Shown here: in pieces, positions 16,856-24,854 of the stretch | Numbering within the stretch: the stretch's first letter is position 1 | Layout of the letters: every line of letters starts with the position of its first letter | Assembly (NCBI RefSeq): GCF_900119825.1 | Contig: NZ_FPKR01000012.1 | Location: 124,001 to 188,000, forward strand | Direction: 5' to 3' | DNA from: Chitinimonas taiwanensis DSM 18899 | GTDB lineage: Bacteria > Pseudomonadota > Gammaproteobacteria > Burkholderiales > Chitinimonadaceae | DNA: 64,000 nucleotides | Notes under the pieces: generated by a model | The model's input: the letters and a program-made list of their open reading frames with translations, nothing else | Databases searched by the model: none | Told to the model about the DNA's origin: nothing | Translations under genes and position numbers: made by a program

Positions 16856-17872
16856 ATGTCCACCGATCTGCGCAGCCTGCTGGCCACCGCCTTTGCCCAA
16901 CGTAGCGCGCTGCTTGCACAGCTGCACGCCGAAGACACCAATGCCTACCGCCTGTTCCACGGCAGCGTGGAAGGCGTGTCCGGCCTGACCGTGGACCGCT
17001 ACGGCGACCTCTTGCTGGTGCAGACCTTCCACACCCCGCTCAGCGACACCGAGCTGGCCAGCATCAGCACCTATTACGCCGAGGTGCTGCCTGGCCTGGC
17101 CACCGTTTACAACGACCGCAGCGAGGCCAACTCGCGCATCCGCAATCCGCTGAGCGGACCCGAGCTGGAAGCCGCCATGCTGCCGCGCGAGGCGCGCGAG
17201 CTGGGCGTCAGCTACCGTATCCAGGGCCGGCACAGCGGTCAGGACCCCTGGCTCTTCCTCGACCTGCGCGCCGGCCGCCGCCGCGTGATGCAGGAAGCCG
17301 CCGGCAAGGAAGTGCTCAATCTATTCGCCTATACCTCGGGCGTGGGCATTGCCGCCGCCAAGGCCGGCGCACGCTTCGTGATGAATGTGGATTTCGCCGA
17401 ATCGAGCATCATAGTCGGCAAGGAAAACGCCCGCCTGAACACGCTGGCCACCCGGCCGCGCTTCGTGCACAGCGATGTATTCCCGGCCGTGCGCCAGCTG
17501 GCCGGCATTGGCCAGCCCAAGATGGTGCGCGGCAAGCGCATGCCGCCGTTCCCGGTACTGGAAGCGCGCCAGTTCGACCTGGTCTTCCTCGACCCGCCGC
17601 GTTACGCCAAGAGCCTGTTCGGGGTGGTCGATCTGGTCAATGACTACGCCTCGGTCTTCAAGCCGGCCCTCTTGGCCACCAAGGAAGGCGGCAGCATCTT
17701 CTGCTGCAATAATGTGGCCCAGGTGGAGGCCGAAGCCTGGCTCGACCAGCTGCAGCGCAGCGCGGCCAAGGCCGGCCGCCCGGTGCGCGAATTCGAATGG
17801 ATCACCCCGGACAGCGACTTCCCGAGCCCCGATGGCAAGCACCCACTGAAGATGGTGCTGCTGCACGTCTAA
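16856..17872 (+). CDS. Class I SAM-dependent methyltransferase, RlmI/RlmK-like rRNA methyltransferase
   Basis: The 338-residue protein starts at an ATG preceded by GGAG. It has a beta-rich RlmI-like N-terminal region (AYRLFHGSVEGVSGLTVDRYGDLLLVQ) without an obvious PUA domain. The Rossmann methyltransferase core follows: VLNLFAYTSGVGIAAAKAGA (motif I), VDFAES (motif II) and the catalytic-loop DPPRYAKS (motif IV). RlmI and RlmK methylate 23S rRNA (m5C1962 and m7G2069). Which base this protein modifies cannot be told from sequence. The ORF upstream of the ATG runs through a hairpin and is not coding. Confidence 0.85.
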   Translation: MSTDLRSLLATAFAQRSALLAQLHAEDTNAYRLFHGSVEGVSGLTVDRYGDLLLVQTFHTPLSDTELASISTYYAEVLPGLATVYNDRSEANSRIRNPLSGPELEAAMLPREARELGVSYRIQGRHSGQDPWLFLDLRAGRRRVMQEAAGKEVLNLFAYTSGVGIAAAKAGARFVMNVDFAESSIIVGKENARLNTLATRPRFVHSDVFPAVRQLAGIGQPKMVRGKRMPPFPVLEARQFDLVFLDPPRYAKSLFGVVDLVNDYASVFKPALLATKEGGSIFCCNNVAQVEAEAWLDQLQRSAAKAGRPVREFEWITPDSDFPSPDGKHPLKMVLLHV

Positions 17873-17899
17873 ACCGCGCTTGACGCAGAGGAAGCCCCG

Positions 17900-18370
17900 A
17901 TGTCGCTCGCACGCACCCTGCTGCTGACTGGTCTATTCATTGGCCTGCACAGCGCCCATGCCAATCCGGTCGAGGAAGTCAGCACGGTGCTCGACCACTT
18001 CCACCGCGCCGCGGCCGAAGCGCGTTTCGACGACTACTTCGGCCTGTTCGCGCCGGACGCGGTGTTTATTGGCACCGATGCCAGCGAACGCTGGACGGTG
18101 GCCGAGTTCCAGGCCTACGCCAAGCCGCATTTCGACCGTGGACGCGGCTGGACCTATACCAAGACCGCGCGCCAGGTGAATGTGTCCGCCGACGGCCAGC
18201 ATGCGTCCTTCGATGAACTGCTCGATAACGCCAGCCTGGGCGTCTGCCGCGGCACCGGCGTGCTGCGCCGCGTGGCAGGCAACTGGAAGATCGAGCAATA
18301 CCACCTAACCATCCCGGTGCCGAACGCGCTGGCGGATGAGGTGGTCAAGCGGATACGCAGCGCGCCCTGA
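17900..18370 (+). CDS. Secreted SnoaL/NTF2-like protein
   Basis: The 156-residue protein has a signal peptide (MSLARTLLLTGLFIGLHSAHA) and a mature NTF2-like cone domain: VLDHFHRAAAEARFDDYFGLFAPDAVFIGTD, HFDRGRGWTY and WKIEQYHLTIPVPN. The SnoaL-like_3 type is usual for periplasmic members. It lies 27 bases after the methyltransferase gene. No catalytic residues can be assigned; such proteins may bind small hydrophobic ligands. Confidence 0.82.
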   Translation: MSLARTLLLTGLFIGLHSAHANPVEEVSTVLDHFHRAAAEARFDDYFGLFAPDAVFIGTDASERWTVAEFQAYAKPHFDRGRGWTYTKTARQVNVSADGQHASFDELLDNASLGVCRGTGVLRRVAGNWKIEQYHLTIPVPNALADEVVKRIRSAP

Positions 18371-18381
18371 ACCCGCCCCTG

Positions 18382-18399
18382 CTGACAACACGCTGTCAG
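18382..18399. promoter_or_regulatory. Probable operator CTGACA-N6-TGTCAG upstream of the VOC gene
   Basis: This 18-bp inverted repeat (CTGACA ACACGC TGTCAG) lies about 60 bases before the VOC gene start. An identical half-site pair with the same 6-bp spacing occurs at 22950-22967. The adjacent YafY/WYL regulator is the likely binding protein. A second inverted repeat, CGGTCTC-AGCCC-GAGACCG (18425-18443), lies between this site and the ribosome site. Confidence 0.5.
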
Positions 18400-18460
18400 C
18401 ACCCCCGGCCTAGCATGCATGGCACGGTCTCAGCCCGAGACCGCATCAGGAGGAAAACCC

Positions 18461-18826
18461 ATGCATGCCGTGAACTGGTTCGAACTACCCACCCATGACC
18501 TTGACCGCGCTCAGCGCTTCTATCAGACCGTGCTGGGCGTTGCGCTGCAGCGCGATGACAGCTTTGGCGAGATGCATATGGCCATACTGCCGCATGGCGA
18601 ACACGGCATCGGCGGTGCGCTGGTGAAGAGCCCGCACCAGCAGCCGCAGGCCAATGGCACGCTCGTCTACCTGAATGCGCCTGATCTGGACGCTGTGCTG
18701 AGCCGGGTTGAGGCGGCTGGCGGGGCGATCCTGATGCCGAAGACCTTCCTGCGCGCCGATATCGGCTCGATTGCCATCCTGCGCGATAGCGAGGGCAATA
18801 GCGTCGGTCTGCACAGCCCACACTAA
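18461..18826 (+). CDS. VOC family (glyoxalase/bleomycin-resistance fold) protein
   Basis: The 121-residue single-domain protein starts at an ATG with a perfect AGGAGG site 6 bases away. The VOC pattern is clear: NWFELPTHDLDRAQRFYQTVLG, then a second beta-alpha-beta-beta-beta unit ending SIAILRDSEGNSVGLHS. The metal-ligand His and Glu positions are plausible. It is followed by a YafY-type WYL regulator gene 72 bases downstream. VOC-YafY pairs are common in proteobacteria, and the operator-like repeat upstream suggests repression by that protein. Substrate unknown. Confidence 0.88.
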   Translation: MHAVNWFELPTHDLDRAQRFYQTVLGVALQRDDSFGEMHMAILPHGEHGIGGALVKSPHQQPQANGTLVYLNAPDLDAVLSRVEAAGGAILMPKTFLRADIGSIAILRDSEGNSVGLHSPH

Positions 18827-18898
18827 GCGCGCTTCGGCATTGAAGCCCAGGGGGCGACAGGGCAGACTGCCGCCCCATCCGTCCGAAGAAAGCCCGCC

Positions 18899-19582
18899 AT
18901 GCGCCGTGCCGACCGCCTGTTCCAGATTGTGCAGTTCCTGCGCGGCCGACGCCTGACCACGGCACGCTGGCTGGCCGAGCGGCTCGAGGTATCCGAGCGC
19001 ACCATTTATCGCGATGTGCGCGATCTGTGCCTCTCTGGGGTGCCGATCGAAGGGGAAGCCGGGGTCGGTTATGTGCTGCGCCACAAGCTCGATTTACCGC
19101 CGCTGATGTTCGACCGCGAAGAACTGGCCGCCCTGCGCCTGGGTGCAGAGATGGTGGCAGCCTGGAGTGACCCGCAGCTGGCGCGCGCGGCCGAATCGGC
19201 ACTGGCCAAGATACGCAGCGTGCTGCCAGCCGAGATACAGCGTGGCATGACCCCGCTGCACGCGCCGGCCTTCCCCGGCCAGCACGAGGCGGCATTCGCG
19301 CCATTGCGCGGCGCCATCGACAAACGCCAGGTGGTGCGGCTCTACTACCGCAAGCCCGATGGCCAGGCCGACCAGCGCGATGTGTGGCCGCTGGGCCTGT
19401 TCTTCTGGGGCAAGGTGTGGACGCTGATCGCCTGGTGCGAGCTGCGCAATGCACACCGCCAGTTCCGCCTCGACCGCATCGAAACCATAGACGTGCTCCT
19501 CCAGACCTTCACCCCCAGCCGCGAGCAGACGCTGCAGGCCGCGCTACGCGCCTATGGCGCGCCGCGCGATGCGCTGGATTGA
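18899..19582 (+). CDS. YafY-type transcriptional regulator (HTH_11 and WYL domains)
   Basis: The protein has 227 residues. The N-terminal DeoR-like HTH (MRRADRLFQIVQFLRGRRLTTARWLAERLEVSERTIYRDV) is followed by a WYL domain with a typical LYYRKPDG and WPLGLFFWGKVWTLIAWCELR core. WYL regulators sense nucleic acids or small ligands and bind inverted repeats. The gene follows a VOC gene whose leader carries CTGACA-N6-TGTCAG, and a second such site sits upstream of a GFA gene, suggesting a small regulon. The regulator-operator pairing is inference. Confidence 0.9.
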   Translation: MRRADRLFQIVQFLRGRRLTTARWLAERLEVSERTIYRDVRDLCLSGVPIEGEAGVGYVLRHKLDLPPLMFDREELAALRLGAEMVAAWSDPQLARAAESALAKIRSVLPAEIQRGMTPLHAPAFPGQHEAAFAPLRGAIDKRQVVRLYYRKPDGQADQRDVWPLGLFFWGKVWTLIAWCELRNAHRQFRLDRIETIDVLLQTFTPSREQTLQAALRAYGAPRDALD

Positions 19583-19664
19583 AGCCATACCGCAGCTTGG
19601 CGTCGGTGCACGGCGCGAGCCACTCACCCATCATCCAAGCGCTTTCATTCAAGGAGACAACACG

Positions 19665-20525
19665 ATGCACCGCGCAGCTTGGCGCTTATGGGCCTGCTTG
19701 CTTGGGGCCTTGCCCGCCCTGGCGGCGACGCCGAATGCCACCGTACAGGCTGCGAAGCCATCGGCCTTGCGCCCGGTCGTTCTCGTTTATGCGGGCGCGC
19801 CGGTTTGCTCAGGGTGCGAACAACCGGTGCTCGACCTGATCCGCAAGCCAAAGACACCTGCGCTGCAAGCATTGGCGCCCGAGTCACGGGTCATCCGGCG
19901 GTGGGCGGATATCCCCAAAGCACTGAAGTCTTTGCCGCCGCGCTCGGTATTTCTGATACCGGGTACCGAGGATGATCTGCGCGCCTGGGCCCAAGGTGGC
20001 AGCCAGGCCATGAGCGCGCAGTCCATACGCGCCATTCAACAGTGGGTACATGCCGGTGGCCGCTATGCCGGGATTTGCGGCGGGGCCATCATTGCCCAGG
20101 CAAGGTACGAGGACGAACAGTTTGCCTTTGATGCCCTGAATCTTGCCAAGATGGAGGCCGACAACTTCGCGGGCGAAGATGCCATTGAGCGGATTGAGCC
20201 CGTACATTGGTTGCCCAAGCAGATGACGTTTGGCGCTTACTTTCAGGCTGGTTCAGTCATGACCTTGTTGCCCAGCAAGGAACGCAGCGAAGTGTGGGCG
20301 ACCTATCTGGCCACCAAGGGCAGGGTGCAGCATCCTGCGGGCATTGCGGCAGCGATGTTCTCCTACGGCCAGGGCAAGGTATTTGTCAGCGGTGTGCATC
20401 TCGAGGCCACGCACGACTTCTGGGACCAAGCACCGCCCGACTTTGTCCCGCATACCGAGCTACTGGAGGCGGTGTTGGCCGATTTGATGCAAGACCGACC
20501 GATTGGTCGCGTCAGTAAGCACTAA
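19665..20525 (+). CDS. Secreted BPL_N-type class I glutamine-amidotransferase-like protein
   Basis: The 286-residue protein starts at an ATG with AAGGAG upstream and a signal peptide ending about ALAATP. The mature part matches the biotin-protein-ligase N-terminal (BPL_N) domain, a class I amidotransferase-like fold. It has the nucleophile elbow GGRYAGICGGAII (Cys in place) and a C-terminal GKVFVSGVHLEATHDF (His-x-Glu). It also has a CSGCEQ cysteine pair near the N-terminus. Such exported proteins are poorly characterised; the intact Cys-His-Glu set suggests hydrolase activity. A Cys-x2-Cys so close to the start could also be a redox or metal site. Confidence 0.8.
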   Translation: MHRAAWRLWACLLGALPALAATPNATVQAAKPSALRPVVLVYAGAPVCSGCEQPVLDLIRKPKTPALQALAPESRVIRRWADIPKALKSLPPRSVFLIPGTEDDLRAWAQGGSQAMSAQSIRAIQQWVHAGGRYAGICGGAIIAQARYEDEQFAFDALNLAKMEADNFAGEDAIERIEPVHWLPKQMTFGAYFQAGSVMTLLPSKERSEVWATYLATKGRVQHPAGIAAAMFSYGQGKVFVSGVHLEATHDFWDQAPPDFVPHTELLEAVLADLMQDRPIGRVSKH

Positions 20526-20585
20526 ACCGTGGCCTCGCGACCAGCGCGTCGCACACCCTGGCACCTTTGCAGCGCGAAGTGCCCC

Positions 20586-21140
20586 CTATTTGACGCTGAA
20601 CTCGGCGCCGGTTTCGAAGAAAGTGCCGCCGGCCACATAGTGGATCGAGCGCTCACGCCCGGCTTCGAAATGCCAGTGGCCTTCGCTGAAGTCGCGCGGA
20701 TCGGCCCAGGCGGCCACCACTTCGGCGATAAACAGGTCATAGGCATCCTGGTTATGCCGCTCCACGATCACCTTGCATTCCAGCCAGGCCAGGCAGCCGT
20801 CCAGCAGTGGCGCGCCCACCAGGCTGGCCGGGCTGTGGCCCAGGCCGAACTCGGCGAACTTATCGCCATCGCGCCCGCTGTGCGTGCCCACGGCCTCGGT
20901 AGCAGCAGCCAGGCTGCGCGCGGGGATATTCAGCACCAGCTCGCCGCTGGCCTCCACCAGTTCGCGCGTCAGCGTGTTTTTGTCGATGACCACGCAGACC
21001 TTGGGCGGCGAAAAATCGAGCGGCATGCTCCAGGCAGCGGCCATTACATTCTGCCGCCCGCCATGCGCGCTGGACACCAGCACGGTGGGGCCATGGTTGA
21101 GCAGACGGTAGGCTTTGTTCAGATCGACGGCTTGGCGCAT
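20586..21140 (-). CDS. Flavin reductase-like domain protein
   Basis: The 184-residue protein belongs to the flavin reductase/FMN-binding split-barrel family: GPTVLVSSAHGGRQNVMAAAWSMPLDFSPPKVCVVIDKNTLT and GELVLNIPA. Such proteins reduce FMN or FAD with NAD(P)H or act as flavoprotein oxygenase partners. The ATG at 21140 starts MRQAVDLNKAY; a GTG three codons upstream is possible. A small intergenic gap separates it from the next leftward flavoprotein gene. The substrate is not predictable. Confidence 0.88.
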   Translation of the reverse strand: MRQAVDLNKAYRLLNHGPTVLVSSAHGGRQNVMAAAWSMPLDFSPPKVCVVIDKNTLTRELVEASGELVLNIPARSLAAATEAVGTHSGRDGDKFAEFGLGHSPASLVGAPLLDGCLAWLECKVIVERHNQDAYDLFIAEVVAAWADPRDFSEGHWHFEAGRERSIHYVAGGTFFETGAEFSVK

Positions 21141-21187
21141 ACGGGACACTTTCGGGGCAGGAAGACAGCGCAGTAGATGGGGGCGGA

Positions 21188-22426
21188 TCAGGCCGTAGCA
21201 AGCCAGCGCAGCACACCCTGCCCAGCGGCGCGGCCGCTGGCGAAGCAGGCGGTGAGCAGATAGCCGCCGGTCGGCGCTTCCCAGTCGAGCATTTCGCCCG
21301 CGCAGAACACGCCGGGCAGCGCGCGCAGCATCAGGCCGGCATCCAGCGCTTCAAAGCGCACGCCGCCGGCCGTGCTGATCGCCTCGGCCAGCGGGCGTGG
21401 GCGCTGCAGGCGGATGGGCAGGGCCTTGATGGCCGCAGCCAGCTGGGCCGGGTCCTGCAGGGCCGGCTTGCTCAGGCATTCGTAGAGCAGCGCGGTTTTC
21501 ACGCCACTGAGGCCAAGGCGGCTTTGCAGGTGGCTGGACAGCGAACGCGCACCGCGCGGATGGCTGACCTCGGCCAGGACACGCTCGGCGCTGTGCTGAG
21601 GCAAGAGATCGACTTCGATACAGGCACTGCCGACCTCGGCAATCTGCTCGCGCAGGCGGGCCGCGAACGCATAGATCAGGCTGCCTTCCACGCCCTGCTC
21701 GCTGATCACGAACTCGCCAGCCTTGTACTCGCTCTGGCCGTCTGCGGCACAAAAACGCAGCGCCACCGTCTTCAGCGGCGCGCCGGCAAACTTCTCGCGC
21801 AGATGCGGGCTCCAATCCACCTCGAAGCCGCAGTTGGCCGGCTTGAGCGGCGCGATATCCACACCCCGCTCGGCCAGCAGCGGCTGCCACTGGCCATCCG
21901 AACCGAGCCGTGGCCAGCTGGCGCCACCCAGGGCCAGCACCGTGGCGTCGGCGCGCACGGCGACTTCGCCCTCGGGCGTGGCGAAGCGCAATTCGCCCTC
22001 GGTAGTCCAGCCCAGCCAGCGGTGGCGCACCTGCAGCTGCACACCGGCCGTACGCAGCCGGTGCAGCCAGGCACGCAGCAGCGGCGCGGCCTTCATATCG
22101 GTGGGGAACACCCGCCCCGAGCTACCAACGAAGGTGGCAATACCCAGGCCATGTATCCACTCGCGCAATGCCTCGGGGCTGAAGTCGGCCAGTAGCGCCG
22201 CGATATCGGCCTCGCGCTCGGCATAGCGGCCCAGGAAGGGCGCCAGCGCTTCCGAGTGGGTGATATTCATGCCCCCTACCCCGGCGAGCAGGAACTTGCG
22301 TCCCACCGAGGGCATCGCGTCGTACACGCTGACCGCGTGGCCGGCCTGGGCCAGTACCTCGGCCGCCATCAGCCCGGCCGGGCCGGCGCCGATGATGGCA
22401 ATGCGGGGGGAAGAGGGAGATGACAT
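21188..22426 (-). CDS. NAD(P)/FAD-dependent oxidoreductase, TIGR03862-like (YhiN/HI0933 family)
   Basis: The 412-residue protein has an N-terminal FAD-binding motif, IAIIGAGPAGLMAAEVLAQAGH. The family-specific GRKFLLAGVGGMNITHSE follows, and the C-terminal GVFCAGEMLDWEAPTGGYLL (FAD phosphate contact and Gly-rich end) closes it. The ATG at 22426 gives the standard MSSPSSPRIAIIG start; the open frame further upstream is not conserved. These flavoproteins are widespread but have no assigned reaction. It lies downstream of the GFA gene with about 54 bases between, and upstream of the flavin reductase gene, all leftward. Confidence 0.88.
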   Translation of the reverse strand: MSSPSSPRIAIIGAGPAGLMAAEVLAQAGHAVSVYDAMPSVGRKFLLAGVGGMNITHSEALAPFLGRYAEREADIAALLADFSPEALREWIHGLGIATFVGSSGRVFPTDMKAAPLLRAWLHRLRTAGVQLQVRHRWLGWTTEGELRFATPEGEVAVRADATVLALGGASWPRLGSDGQWQPLLAERGVDIAPLKPANCGFEVDWSPHLREKFAGAPLKTVALRFCAADGQSEYKAGEFVISEQGVEGSLIYAFAARLREQIAEVGSACIEVDLLPQHSAERVLAEVSHPRGARSLSSHLQSRLGLSGVKTALLYECLSKPALQDPAQLAAAIKALPIRLQRPRPLAEAISTAGGVRFEALDAGLMLRALPGVFCAGEMLDWEAPTGGYLLTACFASGRAAGQGVLRWLATA

Positions 22427-22480
22427 GCGTGGCTCAACAGGCGGGAAAGGCGCCATTTTAGGCCAGCATGGCGGGCGCAC

Positions 22481-22891
22481 CTATTCTTGCGGCGGAAACT
22501 CGGCATAGCGCGGCAGGCCGTCGTGCAGTTGCAGCCAGGGCAGGCGGCGCGATTCCCAGTAGTGCAGGCTGGGCGCCATCACCTCGGGCGTATCGAGGCT
22601 GCCGATGGCGATATCGATCAGGCCGGGCAGATAGTCGGCCGTGAAGGCGAGCTGACTACCGCAGCGCGCGCAGAAATGACGGCAGGCCTCGGCGGAGGAC
22701 GCATAGCGCGCCGCTTCGCCCTGCACGAAGCGCACAGCACCCTGGGCAAACATGGCCCAGGCCACGGCCGGCGCGGCATGCGCGCGCCGACACATGCTGC
22801 AATGACATAGCGCGGTCAGCAGCGGCGCGGCCTCGATCTGGTAACGGACGGCGCCGCACTGGCAGCCGCCCTGCAAGGGGCTGAAGGACAT
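22481..22891 (-). CDS. GFA family protein (CENP-V/Gfa zinc-binding)
   Basis: The 136-residue protein has the Gfa-type zinc sites: GGCQCGAVRY, CHCSMCRRAHAA and HFCARCGSQLAFT. GFA-fold proteins were named for glutathione-dependent formaldehyde-activating enzyme, but most members are not proven to have this activity. It starts a leftward group with a flavoprotein and a flavin reductase. An 18-bp CTGACA-N6-TGTCAG inverted repeat lies about 60 bases upstream, identical in its arms to the one upstream of the VOC/YafY genes. Confidence 0.88.
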   Translation of the reverse strand: MSFSPLQGGCQCGAVRYQIEAAPLLTALCHCSMCRRAHAAPAVAWAMFAQGAVRFVQGEAARYASSAEACRHFCARCGSQLAFTADYLPGLIDIAIGSLDTPEVMAPSLHYWESRRLPWLQLHDGLPRYAEFPPQE

Positions 22892-22949
22892 GGATTTTGC
22901 TCCGGCGAAGACCCGGCGGGTCGGACAGCCCCAGCTTGCGCGCCACCTG

Positions 22950-22967
22950 CTGACAGGGTGCTGTCAG
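22950..22967. promoter_or_regulatory. Probable operator CTGACA-N6-TGTCAG upstream of the GFA gene
   Basis: CTGACA GGGTGC TGTCAG has the same arms and spacing as the site at 18382-18399. It lies 59-76 bases upstream of the GFA start codon, in the short gap after the convergently placed 3' end of pap. The central GGTG lets it also be read as a CTGACAG/CTGTCAG hairpin with 7-bp arms. Confidence 0.5.
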
Positions 22968-22971
22968 CGGC

Positions 22972-24447
22972 TCAGCCTAGCTGCGCCTCCATGGCGCTGC
23001 AGATGCTGCGCAGCACCTTGATGCGCGCGTAGTACTTATTGTTCGCCTCGACCAGAATCCACGGCGCATGCGGCGTACTGGTGCGTTCGACCATATCGTG
23101 CACCGCCTCTGCGTATTGCGGCCATTTCTCGCGGTTGCGCCAGTCGTCCGGGGTGATCTTGAAGCGCTTGAAGCCGGTCTGCTCGCGCGCCTGAAAACGT
23201 TTGAGCTGCTCGTCCGCATCGATGGCCAGCCAGAACTTCAGCACCAGGGTGCCGGCCTCGTGCAGCTGCTGCTCGAAGTCGTTGATCTCGGCATAGGCAC
23301 GCAGCCAGTCGGCTTCGGCCGCATAGCCCTCGACCCGCTCGACCAGCACCCGGCCATACCAGGAGCGATCGAACAGCGCGAACTTGCCGCGCTTGGGCAG
23401 GCGGCGCCAGAAGCGCCACAGATAGGGCTGGGCCAGCTCGTCTTCGCTGGGCGCGGCAATTGGGTGCACACGGTAGTGGCGTGCATCGAGCGCCGCGGTG
23501 ACCCGGCGGATCGCCCCACCCTTACCGGCCGCGTCATTGCCTTCGAACACCAGCACCACCGCACGCTCGCGCAGCTTGGGGTGGCGGCTGAGCGCATTCA
23601 GCCGCCCCTGCAGGGTTTCCAGCTCATGGCCATAGTCGGCCTTGCTCATGGGCTGCAGCAGTTGCAGGCGGTCCAGCACGCGCACGCCATCTAGCGGCGG
23701 GCGCAAGGGCGCGCACAGGGCATGGCTGGGCAATGCCTGGGCCAGGCGCTGGCGCAGTGCATCGAGCAGCAGCTGGCCCACGGTCAGGCTGCGGTAGCGT
23801 TCGTCCTCGCCATCCACCACCACCCAGGGCGCGGCACCGGTGCTGGTGCGCATCAGCACCTGCTCGGCCACCGCACGGAAACGCCCGTACTGCTTGAGAT
23901 TGGCCCAGTCGCGCTCACCCACCCGCCAGCGGGTACGCGGGTCCTGTTCGAGCTCGCTCAGGCGCTGCTTCTGCGCCTGCTTGCTCAGATGAAACCAGCA
24001 CTTGAGCAGCAGCACGCCCTCCTCGGCCAGCATGGTCTCGAAACGCACCAGCGCATCGAGTTGGCTGTTTAGGCGTGCCGCATCGCCCTTGCCGGCCACC
24101 TGACGATGGATCGGATCGGTGTACCAGGAACCGAACAGGATGCCGATGCGCCCCTTGGCCGGCAGCGCGCGCCAGTAGCGCCACATGGGCGGATGCAGCG
24201 CCTCCTCGGCCCCCGCTTCGGCAAAGGCATGGGTGTCGATCAGGCGCGGGTCCATCCATTCATTGAGCAGATTAACCGTCTCGCCCTTACCCGCGCCATC
24301 CACGCCATTGATCAGGATCACCACCGGAAAGCGCGCCTGCTCCTTCAGCTCGTACTGGGCTTCCAGCAGCGCTTCGCGCAGCAAGGGCGCACGGGTCTTG
24401 TACTCGGCCTTGCTGATCTTGTGGCCGAGTTCGGCGGCTTCAAACAT
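22972..24447 (-). CDS. pap: Polyphosphate:AMP phosphotransferase (two-domain PPK2)
   Basis: The 491-residue protein has two tandem PPK2 domains, the class II layout in which AMP is phosphorylated to ADP using polyphosphate. Walker A motifs are visible in both: INGVDGAGKGETVN (about residue 47) and FEGNDAAGKGGAI (about residue 304). The C-terminal half has the catalytic FDRSWYGRVLVERVEGYA and GKFALFD segments and is the likely active domain. It works with polyphosphate kinase and adenylate kinase in energy recycling. The ATG at 24447 starts MFEAAELGHKISK. The gene lies alone with a short gap to the NTF2-like gene upstream. Confidence 0.92.
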   Translation of the reverse strand: MFEAAELGHKISKAEYKTRAPLLREALLEAQYELKEQARFPVVILINGVDGAGKGETVNLLNEWMDPRLIDTHAFAEAGAEEALHPPMWRYWRALPAKGRIGILFGSWYTDPIHRQVAGKGDAARLNSQLDALVRFETMLAEEGVLLLKCWFHLSKQAQKQRLSELEQDPRTRWRVGERDWANLKQYGRFRAVAEQVLMRTSTGAAPWVVVDGEDERYRSLTVGQLLLDALRQRLAQALPSHALCAPLRPPLDGVRVLDRLQLLQPMSKADYGHELETLQGRLNALSRHPKLRERAVVLVFEGNDAAGKGGAIRRVTAALDARHYRVHPIAAPSEDELAQPYLWRFWRRLPKRGKFALFDRSWYGRVLVERVEGYAAEADWLRAYAEINDFEQQLHEAGTLVLKFWLAIDADEQLKRFQAREQTGFKRFKITPDDWRNREKWPQYAEAVHDMVERTSTPHAPWILVEANNKYYARIKVLRSICSAMEAQLG

Positions 24448-24521
24448 GCGGGTCTTCCTTTGCCCGGATGGAGGTGGACGACGCTCCGACTATAGCAAGC
24501 CAGGGCGGCCGCCCGGCCCGG

Positions 24522-24854
24522 CTAGCGCAGCATCCACAGCTTGCGGATCAGCCCGTCCTCAGCCTCGTAGATGACGGTGACGCGGCTTTCGCCGAATAGC
24601 GGGTGGCCTGTTACCGTTTCATGGTCGATGACCCGCTTGCCCTGCACGATGCGCTGCGGCACGGCCGCGTGCACCGTGCTGCCGGGAAAGACGATCTGCG
24701 CATAGCGTGCGCGCATGGCCGCCTTGCCCTCAAACAGCGGCTGGTCGGGAAACACATAACCGACCACGTCCTCGGCGTAGAAGCCGAGGAAGCGTTCCAG
24801 ATTGTGGGCGTTGTAGGCGTCAAGCTGGCCTTGGGCGAGTTCGGCCGGGCTCAT
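24522..24854 (-). CDS. Nuclear transport factor 2 (SnoaL-like) family protein
   Basis: The 110-residue single-domain NTF2-fold protein carries AQGQLDAYNAHNLERFLGFYAEDVVGYVFPD, RARYAQIVFPGSTVHA and ESRVTVIYEAEDGLIRKLWMLR. This subgroup is common and usually annotated steroid delta-isomerase-like, but no catalytic residues can be confirmed. Its start codon overlaps the stop codon of prlC by 4 bases (24851-24854), so the two are translationally coupled. Function unknown. Confidence 0.85.
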   Translation of the reverse strand: MSPAELAQGQLDAYNAHNLERFLGFYAEDVVGYVFPDQPLFEGKAAMRARYAQIVFPGSTVHAAVPQRIVQGKRVIDHETVTGHPLFGESRVTVIYEAEDGLIRKLWMLR

